A stretch of DNA of 64,000 nt, from NCBI RefSeq assembly GCF_010093595.1, contig NW_022985470.1:134736-198735 (forward strand). The letters run 5' to 3'. Positions 10,192 through 22,608 of this stretch are shown here, in pieces. A program made the position numbers and the translations under genes. This stretch comes from Mytilinidion resinicola. Its lineage: Eukaryota; Ascomycota; Dothideomycetes; Mytilinidiales; Mytilinidiaceae. The notes under the pieces are model-generated. The model did not search any database. It was given only the letters and a program-made list of their open reading frames with translations, and had not been told where the DNA came from. How positions within the stretch are numbered: the stretch's first letter is position 1; each line of letters begins with the position of its first letter.

Positions 10192-10638
10192 CTAATACCC
10201 CCCGCGCAGGGCAAGTACCAGATGCAGCGTCGCGCCGCCTTCGAGGTTGTATTCGGCGGCGGTTTTGTCGTCGGCCCTGCAAACATTCATCAGCGCGCTG
10301 TTCCAGGTCCAAGGCCTGAGGTGGGCAGAGGTGGCGGGATACTCACATCTGCTTCCCGCCGAAAATCAACCGCTGTTGTGCGGGTGGGATGCCCTCTTTC
10401 TCTTCGACGCGCTCCTTTATGCGGGAGACCTGAGCCTGTGTTAGATCGAGATTTTCTAGGGATGAAGAGGATGAGGGAGGGCAGGGGACATGCCTTGTAG
10501 TCCGGCTCGATGTCCAGCTCGATCTCTTTTCCTGTTAGGGTGCGGACCCTGTTGGCTGATTAGCACAAACTCTCTTATAGCTTTCGTGATGCCCAAGCTA
10601 GAAAGGAGGGAGCTGGAGGCGACGTACTTGATTTGCAT
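10192..10638 (-). CDS. RUB1: NEDD8/RUB1 ubiquitin-like modifier
   Basis: Ubiquitin-like protein conjugated to cullins (neddylation) to activate cullin-RING ligases. Four exons: 10628..10638, 10494..10548, 10347..10435 and 10192..10276, giving 79 aa. The sequence runs [19 protein letters not shown], then [20 protein letters not shown], then [20 protein letters not shown] and [16 protein letters not shown]8-type features are the [14 protein letters not shown] segment (ubiquitin differs here) and Ala at the residue four before the GG (LALRGG), where ubiquitin has Arg. The single residue after GG is removed by the processing hydrolase. Intron 2 uses a GC donor (AAG|GCATGT) and its acceptor is regular. 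Introns are 79, 58 and 70 nt. All phases agree. The first exon codes only 11 nt. Confidence 0.95.
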
Positions 10639-13600
10639 CTTGCTGGTGGTTGAGAGAGAGGTAAAGTGGGTGTTGGGTGCTGAGAGCGGGGGGTTCTAGA
10701 CCCTGAAGTTGCGGAGGTGTGGATGCGTTGGTTGGTGTTGTTGGTGTGTTGATGTTGTTTGAAGAATAGCTCGCGAGTGGGTGTACAGCTGTTTGTAGTG
10801 CGAGGCAGCCGTTTGTTGTGAGGTGGAAGCTGGAGTCAATCTCAGGCTGCAGCGAGATTCCGCGGGATGGTGGGGCAAGGCGGAAGGAAGTCGTGACCGG
10901 TGGCTGCAGTGGCTGGAGGTGTGGTCTGAGCTTTAAAGGTGTGGCTGTGCGGGAGGGTGAGGTAGCGAAAGATGCTGATTAGATTTACTAGGTCTGAGAA
11001 GATGTGACTTACAAGCGAGACGAGGCAGTCTTCAAGACGCTTCACTGATTGTTCATGCATCGATAGCAACTTGGACGGGAAACCAATAATCCATTCTGCC
11101 ACCAACAAACTCAGAAGCACTATCGACGCTCTCGTAGCCCAAACTTGCATGTGCCTATTCGAATTGAATCTACTAATACCCGAGGAATAAAAAGCCAGGC
11201 TCTATATGAATCACGATTCAAGAGGATTATCCCAACGTCTTTCTCGGAAGTCTGATATCCACCTCAAAACTCACATGATCTGACGCCTACCTAAATCTCA
11301 GCCTCTCGCCAAAGAGATGCAACAAAACAAGAGATCAAAGAGCGGAAGCCCTTGAGTAAATTCCAGACACAGAACTTTCAAAAGCTGCCAAAGTCACACA
11401 AGCAGGCAATATATCTCAAGACCACCACATTCGCGCCCGCCTCTCAACGCTCCTCGCACGGAACTCCCAGCCAATTTCAGAGAAAGCCGTGATAAGCTGT
11501 TTCACGCCGCCTCAAGCAGTCATCCAAATCCCTCCTCCCACGCGACATGCATCCATTTCCGTAGACTCATCGGGCCCTTCCTGATCCAGCACATCCAAAT
11601 CCAAAGCTTGGCCGGGCCAGGCTGTGATGAGGCTTTGATGAGGCTGTTTCACGCTTCCCTAAGCGCGGGAGTGGGGAAACGTGGCTTGCAAGCAGCCGTT
11701 TGACACCCGTCCGCTTCGAGGTGGGGAGGGCCGAAATTGGATGCTGCGGAAATGGCACGTGCGCTCTCTGAACACGAAATGAGCGTTGGAGGCGTGGCGG
11801 GGCTGGGATGAGATGACACGATGAGCTGCTGGGGGGATGAGTGATGGGGGGATGGAGGGCCGCGGAGCCCGGGGAGATTGGACCCAGGATCGGTGGCGCT
11901 CGGGATCTGTGTGATCGGCGCAGGGGCCGCGGGTTGGTCGGAGATTTTGGAGGGGTGAGCGTGACGTTGAGAGCGAGATGAGCGCGAGACGAGGATGGAG
12001 GGAAGAGGTGGTATGTGGGTAGGCGAGGGGAGTTGATGAGGGTGGTAGGCCGATGGTTGGAGAAGGGGAGGGGTGGGTGTGAGGGAATTGGATTTCTGCA
12101 TCTGGAGCGTGCGATTTGGTGGGGATCGGTAGAGCGTGATGGTGGCTGAATATCAACGGGGGTGAAGGCGCTGGTATCATGCAATAACCTCATGATATCC
12201 GGCTGACCCCCGGCCGTCCAGATGCATTTTGTTGGGCGCGTGAGGATACAGATCAAGAAAATTCTTGTTTTCTAGCTCTGGAAGTGTGAAACAGTTTCGT
12301 CTGAAATGGGTGACTGCACCGAGCCACTCGTCCAAACGCACTTATAGTGTAGGGACAGATAATGGCCAAAGGTTGAGGCTTTGATGCAGAAGAAAGTTGT
12401 CAATCCATCTTCTGTTGCGTGATATACGGACTTAGGCCAGGCTTATTTCCATGCCTAGACGTCTTGAACAGCGTGTCTGAAATTGGTGACTGGGTTGAAA
12501 TCTCGGCCTACCTGATGCAGGTGCTGCTTGTTACCGGATACGGAGTCGGGATGAGCTTTTTGATGTGCTGAAAACTCGAGTAGAGATTCAAGATGAGGGG
12601 CGTAGATGACAAATGCTGCAGTAATGAGGGCGCGAGTCAGTGTGCTTGCAAGGCTGAGATGATCGCAAGGGGATTGGGATTGGCATGTGATTGAAGATTC
12701 AACGACATGACAAGACTGATACTTGGTGAGCGGGAATACAATAATCAAAATGAGTTCGGAGATGAAAAGTCATGGGATGAAGGAAAGGTGATTGCCGTGA
12801 AGTCTCCAAGATGAAGTCACCAATTGCAAATGATTCAACAGAGCTACCGCCAAAATGCCACAGCTCCGTCTCTCTCGCCGGATGCTGGGCCTATTCGATT
12901 CTGGTGAAATGATTTAGGGCCTGGGAGTCAGATCGCCTGTCCCCCGAGTCCATGCCAATACATTCCATGCATGCATCTAATCCTCATCTTTCTGTTATAT
13001 GTACAAGCCAAACTGTGCCAACCCAATCCAGTGCCATCCGCAGCCTAAAAGCCGGGTATATGTGCAACTACGCGTAGTCGCTGGTGCAAAAGGTGGCTAT
13101 TTTGATTTCTTCCACTCAAGGAAACCAGTCTGAAAGAAGACGCTAGCAATAAGACTAAGAATAAGAATATAGATAAGAATGGTAAAAAGTTGACAGGTCG
13201 AACGGTCGAAAGCGCGAACATGCTACCCGAAAATGACCTGCTGGTCCGCCATGGAAGAGTAGACGGTGAGATATACCAGATATCAGACGCCGCAATGTGC
13301 CTTGATGGAACTCCAAAGTTTAATCCACTGTAAACCGGCCTTGGTGAATGGTGATGATAGGTATCATGAAACAAAGGAAACCGAATAGTCCAATGTTGCT
13401 TGAAAATAATCACAACTGAAGTGAATCCAGCCCAGCTCATGCTATCACCCATCAAATGAGGCAATGATAAAGAAAAGTCCCTCCAACTCCAATCCCGTCT
13501 ATTCCCATGGGCACCTACTCATACATCCTGCACGTCGTCTCCCAGGTCTCTATGGTCATGAATTTCCGGTCCTCACAATTCTTCTAGGCGGGAATCTGAA

Positions 13601-14906
13601 CAAGGCGGTGAGCAGGTCCCTCGGGGGTTGCCGGTGGTATATATTGCAGTCAACGGAAGCATGGCCAGGGTTCCAGAAGGGGTAATCCATGCAGCTGGCT
13701 CCGCACAAAATGGAAAGGGCTGACAAAACGAAACACAGGATCCCACCAGCTCATGCGGAGCTCAATAAGTTCCACGAATTGAGGCTGCAGATGCACCATA
13801 GACGACCGTTGTAGCGGTACGCGTGAGGGTGCAGGTGCGACCGTTGGTTATTTTCATGACAAGTCAGGTTTGGACTAGATATCCTAGGAAAAGGCGCCTT
13901 ATCGACAAAACATAGAGCAGACGTTGAACGAATCGAGAACGAAGATAGACGGCCTGAATGGACAGATTTGCTCGGGCAAAGCTTGGGAGACGTCAGTGGT
14001 AGCACGTGGAGTCCGAATTGAGCAGCTGGGAGCCCATGAAGCAATAGTTGACGACGCCGCAATATGATGCCCAGCACTTCTTTTCGCGGTTCCTGCATGT
14101 AGATTGCCACCCGCATCACCCACGCAGGATTCCTCCACGGGGGTCGGCAATAAATGCACCCTTCAGAACGGGCCAGGAACCGATTGTGCCGTCCAAAACC
14201 TCGAACGCCTCTTCCAAATTCTTCCTCCTCTCGCTCGGCAGACGCCACGTCTTTGTCATGACAACCATATGCAGGAACCCCCAAGCCCTCGCTGCCGCAC
14301 CGAACAAAGGTCGCGAATGGCGCAGCTCGGCGTCGTGGTGCGCGGTGTCGCGGTGATATCAGGTGCAGCAGGTGGAGACGGCCCGTCATCTCGCTTCTCC
14401 TAGTCCGGGCCCGTGCCATTGCGCGCTTGCCGGATCGTGCTCTCGACGCTTCGAAATCACGGGAGCCGGCGTGCCTGGTGGCTAATTTAAGCTCGCGGGC
14501 CCGTTGGCGCTGGAACGGTCTCGCATGGCGTTGATGGCGTGCCTGTCATCGCTATCCACACCCACTTTCGGTCTCGCGGAGAGGGCCCCGAGCTCGCTTC
14601 ACACTGCTGCCGCCCTGGAAGTCGGCCCGGATAGCGTATTCTTGCCCGTGGAGAGGTCGGCGATGGGCGAGGCTGATCGGCGAGGCTGTGGCTGTTGATG
14701 CTGTGCCGTGAGCATCCTGTCTGCTGCTCTCCCGACGACATGCCGTGCCTCTTCGCGCCCCTGGCTGGATTCTGCACCCCCGTCGGGCGGTGCGGGCCTC
14801 CGATCGCTGCGCCTGCTCGTAGTTGGCATATCTGGGGTGGCCCTGGGCTGAAATTGAGCATTTTGTGGGTATTTGAATTGGCTGACCATACGAATGCTGA
14901 GATGCA
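10639..14906. other. 4.3-kb region without a recognisable gene
   Basis: Contains the NEDD8 promoter/5' UTR at the left and downstream sequence of the glutamine-rich gene at the right. Several open frames of 100-230 codons exist (for example 11567-12256 and 13751-14419 on the minus strand), but they overlap other open frames on the same DNA, are Pro/Ser- or Arg-rich and low in complexity, and lack start context and domains. One short minus frame, 14116-14307 (63 aa), reads more like protein but matches nothing I know. Confidence 0.5.
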
Positions 14907-16346
14907 CTACTGCGCACCCGCTTCCCGTTTCGGCGACCCGGGCGCCGACCTTCGTTCCGGCCCTACCGAATGCTGATGCTGAGATTGCCGCGTTTCACCT
15001 TGACTTGTCCCTTGCATGCCACTGCTGCCCTCATTTCGATGCTGCTCGTGGGCTTGATACTGGTGCTGCAGCGGGTGGCCTTGCTGCTGTTGTTGTTGAC
15101 TTTCTGGCCCACGCGATGGCTGCGGCTGGCGCTGTTCTGGTCCGCCGTGCTCCACTGGTGGCGCAATGCCCTCTGGAAGAGCTTGACTCGATATCGTTGC
15201 CCGACGGCTTAGTGGCCCTCCAGCATCGTACCCGCGTGTTGAGGCATCGCTACGAGCTCGTCCGTGCCCGCGTCGGGCTGGCGTGGATGCGGAAGACGAG
15301 ATCTGCGAAAAGGATGGCGATGTGTACTGGGGCGTCGAGGAGGGGGGCGGGGCCTGCTGGTGGCCGCCCACCGCTTTCCGTTTCTTCGGCGAGCTGGTGT
15401 AATCTGCGTCAGAGGCATGAGAGGCTGCATGTTGATGGTGCGAAAATGAGGCGTGGTGTTTACCTGAAGGCGTGGCAGGAGCCTCTCTTCGCTCAGTGCC
15501 CCCGCTTTGGGACGTTGGTGGCACCCAGTGGTGGAAGTAGATGGAGGGCGAAGACGTCTCCTGTGAGGGCTGCGACTGCTGTTGTAGTGCGTGCACGCCC
15601 AGCGGCGCTGAAGGAGGCTGCTGGATTTGCATCTCGTTGGTGGTGAGCCTGGGAAGCTGTGACTGTGCTGGCGGTCGTGGAGCTGACGTCGGCGCACCAA
15701 CATGGCCTGATGTCTGCGCTGCCCGCGCTCTGCTGTTCGGAGACAAGCTTCCGCTGGCGTACGCCGAAGTCGAGAAGGCGCCGTGCTGTGGTTGTGCAGC
15801 CAGCGGCTGTCCAGGTAGCACCGACGTTGCGGAGAGAACTGGCTGTGAGCCCTGTGGCGCGACGCCGTACACACCCGGTTGAGTTTGGCCGATTAACCTC
15901 GTCTCTCGCCGCAGTTCTGGTGAGACCTGTGCCTGGGCGAGGGCCTGCTGCTGCTGCTGTTGCTGTGCCGCCTGGAGCTGGGCCACGTACTGCTGCAGCC
16001 AGTCGAGGCTCATGTTGGCGAGGTTGCTGCCACTGATGCCCGCAAAGATCATGGGCACGAGATTCGGTGGGATCCCCCGTGCGAGCGACTCCTGCAACAT
16101 GGACTGCTCAATCTTGCGCTGCTCCAGCCGCAGCCCCTCCTGCCGCGTCTTCTCCTCCTCTTGCTTCCGCTTGTCCTCCTCGGCTTTGGCCACGAGCCAG
16201 TTCCGCATCGACTCCTCGGCTCCTTGCCACTGCGAGGGCGGGGCGGGCATGGAACCCATGGACGGAGGCAATGGCGGTGGTCCTCGGCCTGGATCTTGCA
16301 TCGTCATTGCCGCGGGAGGCGGGAGGCCTCGATGAGGCGTGCCCAT
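14907..16346 (-). CDS. Conserved glutamine-rich fungal protein, function unknown
   Basis: A single-exon gene of 479 aa from the ATG at 16346, which has a near-ideal context (ccaccATGG). The frame stays open to an ATG at 16499, adding 51 residues, but that start is weaker and I treat it as 5' UTR. The conserved part is near the N terminus: MGTPHRGLPPP, then an amphipathic charged helix (WLVAKAEEDKRKQEEEKTRQ..., ~60-95), then GIPPNLVPMIFAGISGSN and a poly-Q stretch. After it the protein is disordered, with a short IYFHHWVPPT motif, a KKRK basic cluster (possible nuclear signal), poly-Q and His/Gln/Ser tracts. I believe similar proteins occur across filamentous ascomycetes without assigned function. 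Nuclear regulator is inference from composition. It lies alone between two long gene-free regions. Confidence 0.75.
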   Translation of the reverse strand: MGTPHRGLPPPAAMTMQDPGRGPPPLPPSMGSMPAPPSQWQGAEESMRNWLVAKAEEDKRKQEEEKTRQEGLRLEQRKIEQSMLQESLARGIPPNLVPMIFAGISGSNLANMSLDWLQQYVAQLQAAQQQQQQQALAQAQVSPELRRETRLIGQTQPGVYGVAPQGSQPVLSATSVLPGQPLAAQPQHGAFSTSAYASGSLSPNSRARAAQTSGHVGAPTSAPRPPAQSQLPRLTTNEMQIQQPPSAPLGVHALQQQSQPSQETSSPSIYFHHWVPPTSQSGGTERREAPATPSGKHHASFSHHQHAASHASDADYTSSPKKRKAVGGHQQAPPPSSTPQYTSPSFSQISSSASTPARRGHGRARSDASTRGYDAGGPLSRRATISSQALPEGIAPPVEHGGPEQRQPQPSRGPESQQQQQQGHPLQHQYQAHEQHRNEGSSGMQGTSQGETRQSQHQHSVGPERRSAPGSPKREAGAQ

Positions 16347-19300
16347 GGTGGAGGGAGCACTGGCCGGCAGTGATCTGAAAAGGCCACCGGGCAGCTTGGG
16401 GGAGAATCGCGGTGCGGAAGATGTGAAGGGCGGAGAGTAATCATGGGGAGTTTTAAATTCGAATTCCGACTTGGGAGGCTTGGAGAGAGTGAGCAACATG
16501 AAGACGAAGGGAAGTGGTGGAGCACGCGGTCGACATTGACGAAAAAAATGACTGGCGGAGGTTCAACAGACGTCCTAGACGAGATGGAACGACATACTTA
16601 AGAGAAGCCTCGCGAGCAACGTTCACCCACGGCCCAGAGCTGCAAACCGTTGCCCCCAAGGCGGGACTAACGCTGGGTTCTGGCAGGCACGGGAGACAGG
16701 TGCTGTGATTCGCGGGCCCGGACGAGGCTAGACAGCGGCGGAAAAGTCGTTACAGGCCGCCGCTGCACCGACGATCCTGCCCAGGTGTCGCGTGGTTGGT
16801 GTGGACGATCGGGGCGGGCTGGAGGGGTGAGACAGGGCGACGAGCGCCGGAGCAGGTGGTGACGAGGGCACAGAGGTGAATGGGGGGTGGGAGGCCGTGG
16901 TTGGGCGGGGTGGTGAGGGAGGACGGTATAGAAAGCCCCAGCGGAGACCAACCCCAAGCGGCCGCACTCACTTCACGCGCATTGCCCACCACAGCGGACG
17001 GCGGCCGCAAAAGCTGTGCGGGCGGCAGCGAGTGACCCTGGAGAGCTCTGCGGCGTGCAGAGGGCGTCAGCAGGGCGCCGTAGAGGGTCTGACGTTGGGT
17101 TTGTCGCCGCTTCGGGCCATCTTTCCCACTGCTGGGCTGTGGCGCGGCGGACCTAGTTTTGACGTGCGTCCAAGTTGTGCGCGCGGCTGCCGGCCAAGCG
17201 GCGGAAGAAGCCTGAAGCGGCGGGCTGGCGTACATAACAGTCGCCTGATGTGTCTACATGTAACATATGAAGGAGCACCGGGGCCGACGTCGATTCAACG
17301 ACGCTGCCCATCGTTACCTGATGCGGGCTCGCGTAGCCTCACCAACCACTCCTCCACGTCCTCTGCGCCGAGTGCCTCCAGCGCACATACAGTGCAGGAC
17401 ACCTCCAGACCCGCTCGTTACTCCCCGATATTGTGCCAGCACGCTATCTCGACGGCCATGGGGGGCCCCCGGCATGTGGTCCGGCCAGATCCCAGCGCGC
17501 CAGCCAGCCAGTGCTCAGCCGTTGGCAACGTCGGCCGCACTGCTGCAGCGCGCGGGCCGTGTGGCTGACAGCTCGTGGAATTAAAGGTGCTCGACATGGG
17601 GTCGACGACGCTCGCGGGCAGCGGGCCAGGGCGCTCACCCAGCCCACAGGGTCAACGTTCGGGAGGAAGCGAGTGCAATCTCAGGGCGCCAGAACAGGGC
17701 ACAGCACGGATCAGGGCCCCCGTTGCGGCCGCGGCACGATGGACCAGGAGATTGAAGGGCAGCGGCACGCTGAAGGTCAGACAGTGGTCGAAAGCCCCCC
17801 GCGGTCGGCGAGTGAGCGTCGGCGAGTGTATCAAGGCGAAACGGCAGGGCGGTGCCTGCTGGCTGGCCTTCAGGACAGCGGCCGAGATTCGAGTGACTGG
17901 ATGCGGATTCAGCAGCGCGTCCGCGGTCGTGATGCTTGATATGCTGCCAGATGCGGAACCACGAGGGGGCACGTCGCGGCCTCTGCGTCTCCAACGGCGG
18001 GCCTCCCTCGCGACAGGCTTCAGACAGACGCTGCCTGGAAGCTGCAGGCGACACGGGCGGCCGTGTCAACCTGTCAGCCTCTCTCACAACCCTCCCGTGG
18101 ATCGCCCGTCAGGTCGAACCGCATGGCGAATCGATAAGAGCAGTGATCGCCCGCGCCATATCACTTCGCTGCCAGACGTTACATGGCCCCGAGGACGGCC
18201 TGAACCATCGCTGCAACACTTGACGGAGGCCTCCGCGTGCTGCGGGCCGGCTGGCTCAGTGCCGTGGAGCCGTGAGAGCCGTGAGCGCGAAGCTGCTGGC
18301 ACCCTCAGCAAGGCTTCCAACTCGGTTGCGCAATCACCGAGCGCCTGGCTCCGCTTTGGGATCGACCGAGCATTTTAAATTTCCGTGCAGCCAGGAAAAG
18401 GCAGAAGAGATGAAGTCAGATCTACTTGAAACGCGTGGCGCCCCAGATCCATCAAGGCATCGTGAAGGTCGCTTGGCTGGAGCCGTCTAGACGCCGCCCA
18501 ATCCGAGATGGCTTCGTCTAAATGCCATTTCCGCTTCGGTGATGGAGAGCAATCGGGCAAAGCCTGCGCGGAAGCTCTGCTGGCGGCGGGGCGGGCCCGT
18601 GTAGGACTGCCTGTCAAGGTTGCTGTGGCAGAGGTCAGCCACCTGCAAAGCGCGGAGCTGCTCCATGGTTCGCCAACGGACGGGCCCTCATACGCAAGCT
18701 GTGGCTGGGCCGCCTCTGTGACGGGATTGTGACATGTGAAGATGTTCCCTGGCTGCGAACCATCCATGCCCCGGCGGACGTGGTCCATCCAGGAAAGTCG
18801 ATACTGTTCCCAATCCGATGCCCTGCCCCGACTTGCTCTCCGCTGTCACCAGCGATGACGACCAGGGCGCGAGAATCTTGGAATTCTTCGAGAAGCTGGG
18901 ATGCGTCTGCCGCCCATTTGCTTTTGATTGCAGCCACCAACACAACGGTTGCGAGGTGCATCGACGCCGAGGCATGCCAGTCTGCTGACGGCGCATGGGA
19001 GGTCCAAAATGAAGGAGGAGCGGGCCGACGACGTGGCTTGCGTGATTCGCGGCGGCGAGCCTGAAAGGACCGCATCGTGATGAGAGCATCACGACGCCGC
19101 TGCTGCCAAGGCCGATTGCAGCAGTTGCTTCATCTCTCTTCGGCTGCTCTAATTACGCCGGAATTTGGCCTACGGCAGTCAGCGCAGACGCATGTTTATC
19201 AGGACGGCAGGGACGGGTCTGTCGCGAACTGCAGGTGTGCAGGCAAAGCATTTCCTCCACGGACATTGCGTCGGGACGGGTGATAACACGAGGCGAGGTA

Positions 19301-22300
19301 CGTACATACTTGCAGCATTGGCGACCGCATGGAGGTCTGCATCAGCTCACGGTTCTGTGGAGGCGGGGCTGGGTGAGGAGCCGAACTGCATCTGGTCCTT
19401 CCCTTCTCAGCTACCGGAGAGCAACAACACTCACGCCTCACATAATCGAAAACAACCGAGACGTGGACCTTTTGCTGCTGTTCCCTCAGCCTGCCCGGCC
19501 TACCAGCTGCCACGGCTGCCTCTCCGTCACCACTGGCGCTGGCATGGCCCAATTCGCAATTCGTTGTGGTGGTGCACCCGGGGCATTCGGCAGCCCTCGA
19601 CTCTCGACTGCGCGCTCTCCAGCCATCACCAAGGCATGTCGGCTCCGCTGGCCGCTGCGTCTCGTCCTTCCCCCACCGCCCACCACCGCCCCGCGCGACG
19701 CCGCAATTCCCACGTGCCATTCCGGATGCGTCGGCCGCCACGCCGATCGCCTCGCCTGACCATGCCAGCCCTGTTGCCGATCGCACATGGTGCCGGCAAG
19801 TGCCCCCCGCCGTTCCAGAATTCGCCGCCCGATCGTCGCCGCGCCTCCTCGAGCTGCCTCTGCATTCTCGGTGAGCGCGAGCGCTGGCCGTGTCCAAGGG
19901 AACTGCAGCCTCCGCTCTGTGCCAGGTGACCGGCCAGAATGCTTCGTCTCTCTATAAATTAGACGAGATCGGCACTTGCGTGTCCCAATCGACATCCGCC
20001 CCGCTTCCTCTGCCGTTAGCTCAGCCGAGCGCGCAGTATCCGGGCCAGCTGCTACGCGGGGGCCTGCGCACCGGGTCCGCAGTCGACCCAGCAGACAGCG
20101 CGGGCAGCGCCTCGCCGCGTGCCTTATCCGTGGTTGCGGTTTGTCCGTCTGAGACACCGACCACATCGCCCCGATTGCTGGAACAGATCGTATCGTATCG
20201 TATCGTATCGTATTCTCATGAGGCTGACATAGCATTCACCCTCCTAGTTCAGGACGCCTGTATCTATATACGTCGTATGCTGTTACTGCTGTGCTGCCGA
20301 TAGTATACCAGCACGCCAGCTCACCGGTTACCCAACGGCGTCATTCCATGATCGACACCCCCATTTCCATATTCTCCACAGATCACCATCACCACCACGC
20401 GAGCGCTTGCAGCCGACGATGGACCAAATCCTCGCCTTCCTTTACTCCACGTTCTATCCACTTCTGCGAAAAGAGCGCACATGGCCTGCCCGATCGATGT
20501 CCGCTCGATGTCCAATTCCATCTAAGATTCTCGATAAATGTTGGTGTCCAAAGAGGGAAACCGTTTTGCAGATGCAGATCTACGTACTCTAAGTGCAGAA
20601 AGGCCACCAATCAAGTCAATTTCAACTTCTCCGCCCCCGTCCAACTGACTACCCGCAATCTGCGATCTCGATCACCTACTACCTAAAAAGCCTCGACTTC
20701 GCCACGCGGCCCTGCAGCCCGATGCATCGGTTGCTGGGTTGCTCGAAATAGGAGATCTATCTGGGCCATCCCGACCACACCAGCTGAATCCTTTGCCACG
20801 CGGCGTTGCAGTCCCGAAATACCCAGCACACCAGCCCAACTTGAAGTTCATACAAAAGCAACCGAGTAGGGCAGGGCACAACTTCTATGCTTACATCACC
20901 CCATCCATTACAGAATAGCATATCCATACATAAATTACACGCACTAATTACGTCGCTAGCGCAAACGCCACTTCACCACATCACGTGACGCTTTCACTCC
21001 GACTCACTCCTCTTCAGCTCTCCAATTCCAAATACTCTCTCTCAGCTCAGCTCGATCGCGATCACAAGCCGCCGAACGCTCTTCCACCTCCCCTCAGAGC
21101 CACTTACCCACCATTTCAGCAGCAAGTCGGACTCCCCAGTCCGGGTATGCAAGCCATGAGTCGACCGGTCGGGATGCCACTTGCCGATGCCACTCTACCG
21201 CTCTTCTTCCTACTCCGGAGTACTTACGGAGCAGCGTCTTTACGCGTCTTGCATGCGGCGGAGTACGTGTCTCAGGTCCACCGTACGAGCAGTGCAGTAG
21301 TCCTCCTCGAAGTATAGGACCCGAATTGCATTTGGTGGTTTGCGTCACCTCACGGTTGTGGGCCAATCAACTATGACTGGACTTCGCCAATGTACAGGCC
21401 CCCTTCATGCACACTCATGGTTGCGCATCTCGCGGTTGCGGGCCAGTCAGACTTCCACCACCAATCTCTGGTTCCCGTTGGTTTATAATTGGGCAAGCCG
21501 ACAATGGAGATGAAACCCTGGGATTGCACGAAGACCCTTGTTTCTCTACCTTGACTACATTGCCAAGTGAATAGAGGAGGGAGGTAAGCTAAGGTAAGGT
21601 AAAAGCCACGCCGGGAGTACATGTATATGTACAGTACTTGGTACCATCGATAGACTCGCGCACGGACCACTGAATTTTCGTGAAATACTCCACAGCAAAA
21701 TAGCATACACACCGCATCAGTACCAAAGAAGCGCTCTACTTAACCACAAGTAGAATATACCGCATCAACATTTCAGCCGACCACAGATGAACAGACTACA
21801 CACAAGATACCTCCACCACGTGACATTTGCGAAAGATTACAATTACAATTAACAGCTACCGACCGACCACATCTAACCTGCCATAGCGTCTGTTTCGGTT
21901 AATTACGACTCCCATCATCCAGCACCCTCGCTTCATCAACCTCATTCAACAAAAAAAAAAAGGGGGGGGATATCCATCGCGTATACATGAGAAAAAAAGG
22001 TATGTTGGTATTTCGAGACAAGAAACCCACAAACGAAACGCCCAACCCGAACCCAAGGGGTATGAGATGATATCATAAGCCTCTCCACCTCAAAACCCCA
22101 AACCGTCGCGAAGCCGAAAAAAAAAAGAAAATAAAAGAAGGCAAGGGGCCCGATTGGTCCATCGCGCCCCCTCGCTCGCTCGCTAACCCCTCCCCGGATG
22201 TCGATTGCGATTGCGATTCGATGCGGCGGCACAGGCAATAAAACCGTTACCCCGATCCCAACCGCTCCGATCGGCAAACACACGTGCCGCGCCCGGCTTT

Positions 22301-22608
22301 CCAGAAGGTGGTTAGAAGCCCGAGCCTCTCGCTTCCACACCCATCATCCCTCGCTCGCTTCGATGCATCGATAGAAATCTGCAAGCCACCGATGCAGATA
22401 ACCAGCCAAAACCTGCAGCCACATAATCGAAACAGGCCTGCAAGATGCAGCCACAAGCACCCTGTCCCAGCTGAACGATCCTCCCCACCCCGGCACGCGA
22501 GCGAATAACCCCCCTCCTTCCCCTCTGCGCTCTATTTGAGCATTTGCGAGCGAGCTTCCCGAACCGTTCGGACCAGCAGCAGTAGCAGCACGCGCTCGCT
22601 CGCTGCGC
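16347..22608. other. 6.3-kb GC-rich region without a recognisable gene
   Basis: From ~16.5 to ~20.2 kb the DNA is GC-rich, and long open frames occur on both strands and in several frames at once (up to ~267 codons at 17575-18378). That is expected when stop codons are rare, and none has a domain, signal peptide or convincing composition. From ~20.3 to 22.6 kb it is closer to average, with short runs of A, G and C (for example near 21950) and CTCGCT microsatellites. The first few hundred bases are the promoter/5' UTR of the glutamine-rich gene. An unrecognised non-coding RNA cannot be excluded. Confidence 0.5.
20187..20213. repeat. Pentanucleotide microsatellite (ATCGT)n
   Basis: About five tandem copies of the 5-bp unit ATCGT, perfect over 27 bp. 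A simple-sequence marker with no further function visible. Confidence 0.9.

Noticed and set aside
11567..12256. 229-codon minus frame and two overlapping frames of 150-173 codons
   Set aside because: Three frames of the same C-rich strand are open together and all are low-complexity Pro/Ser/His. This points to base composition, not coding.
16500..20300. Many long open frames on both strands (up to ~267 codons)
   Set aside because: The DNA is GC-rich, so stops are rare. The frames overlap on both strands, have Arg/Pro/Ala-rich composition, no domains, no signal peptides and no consistent intron signals.
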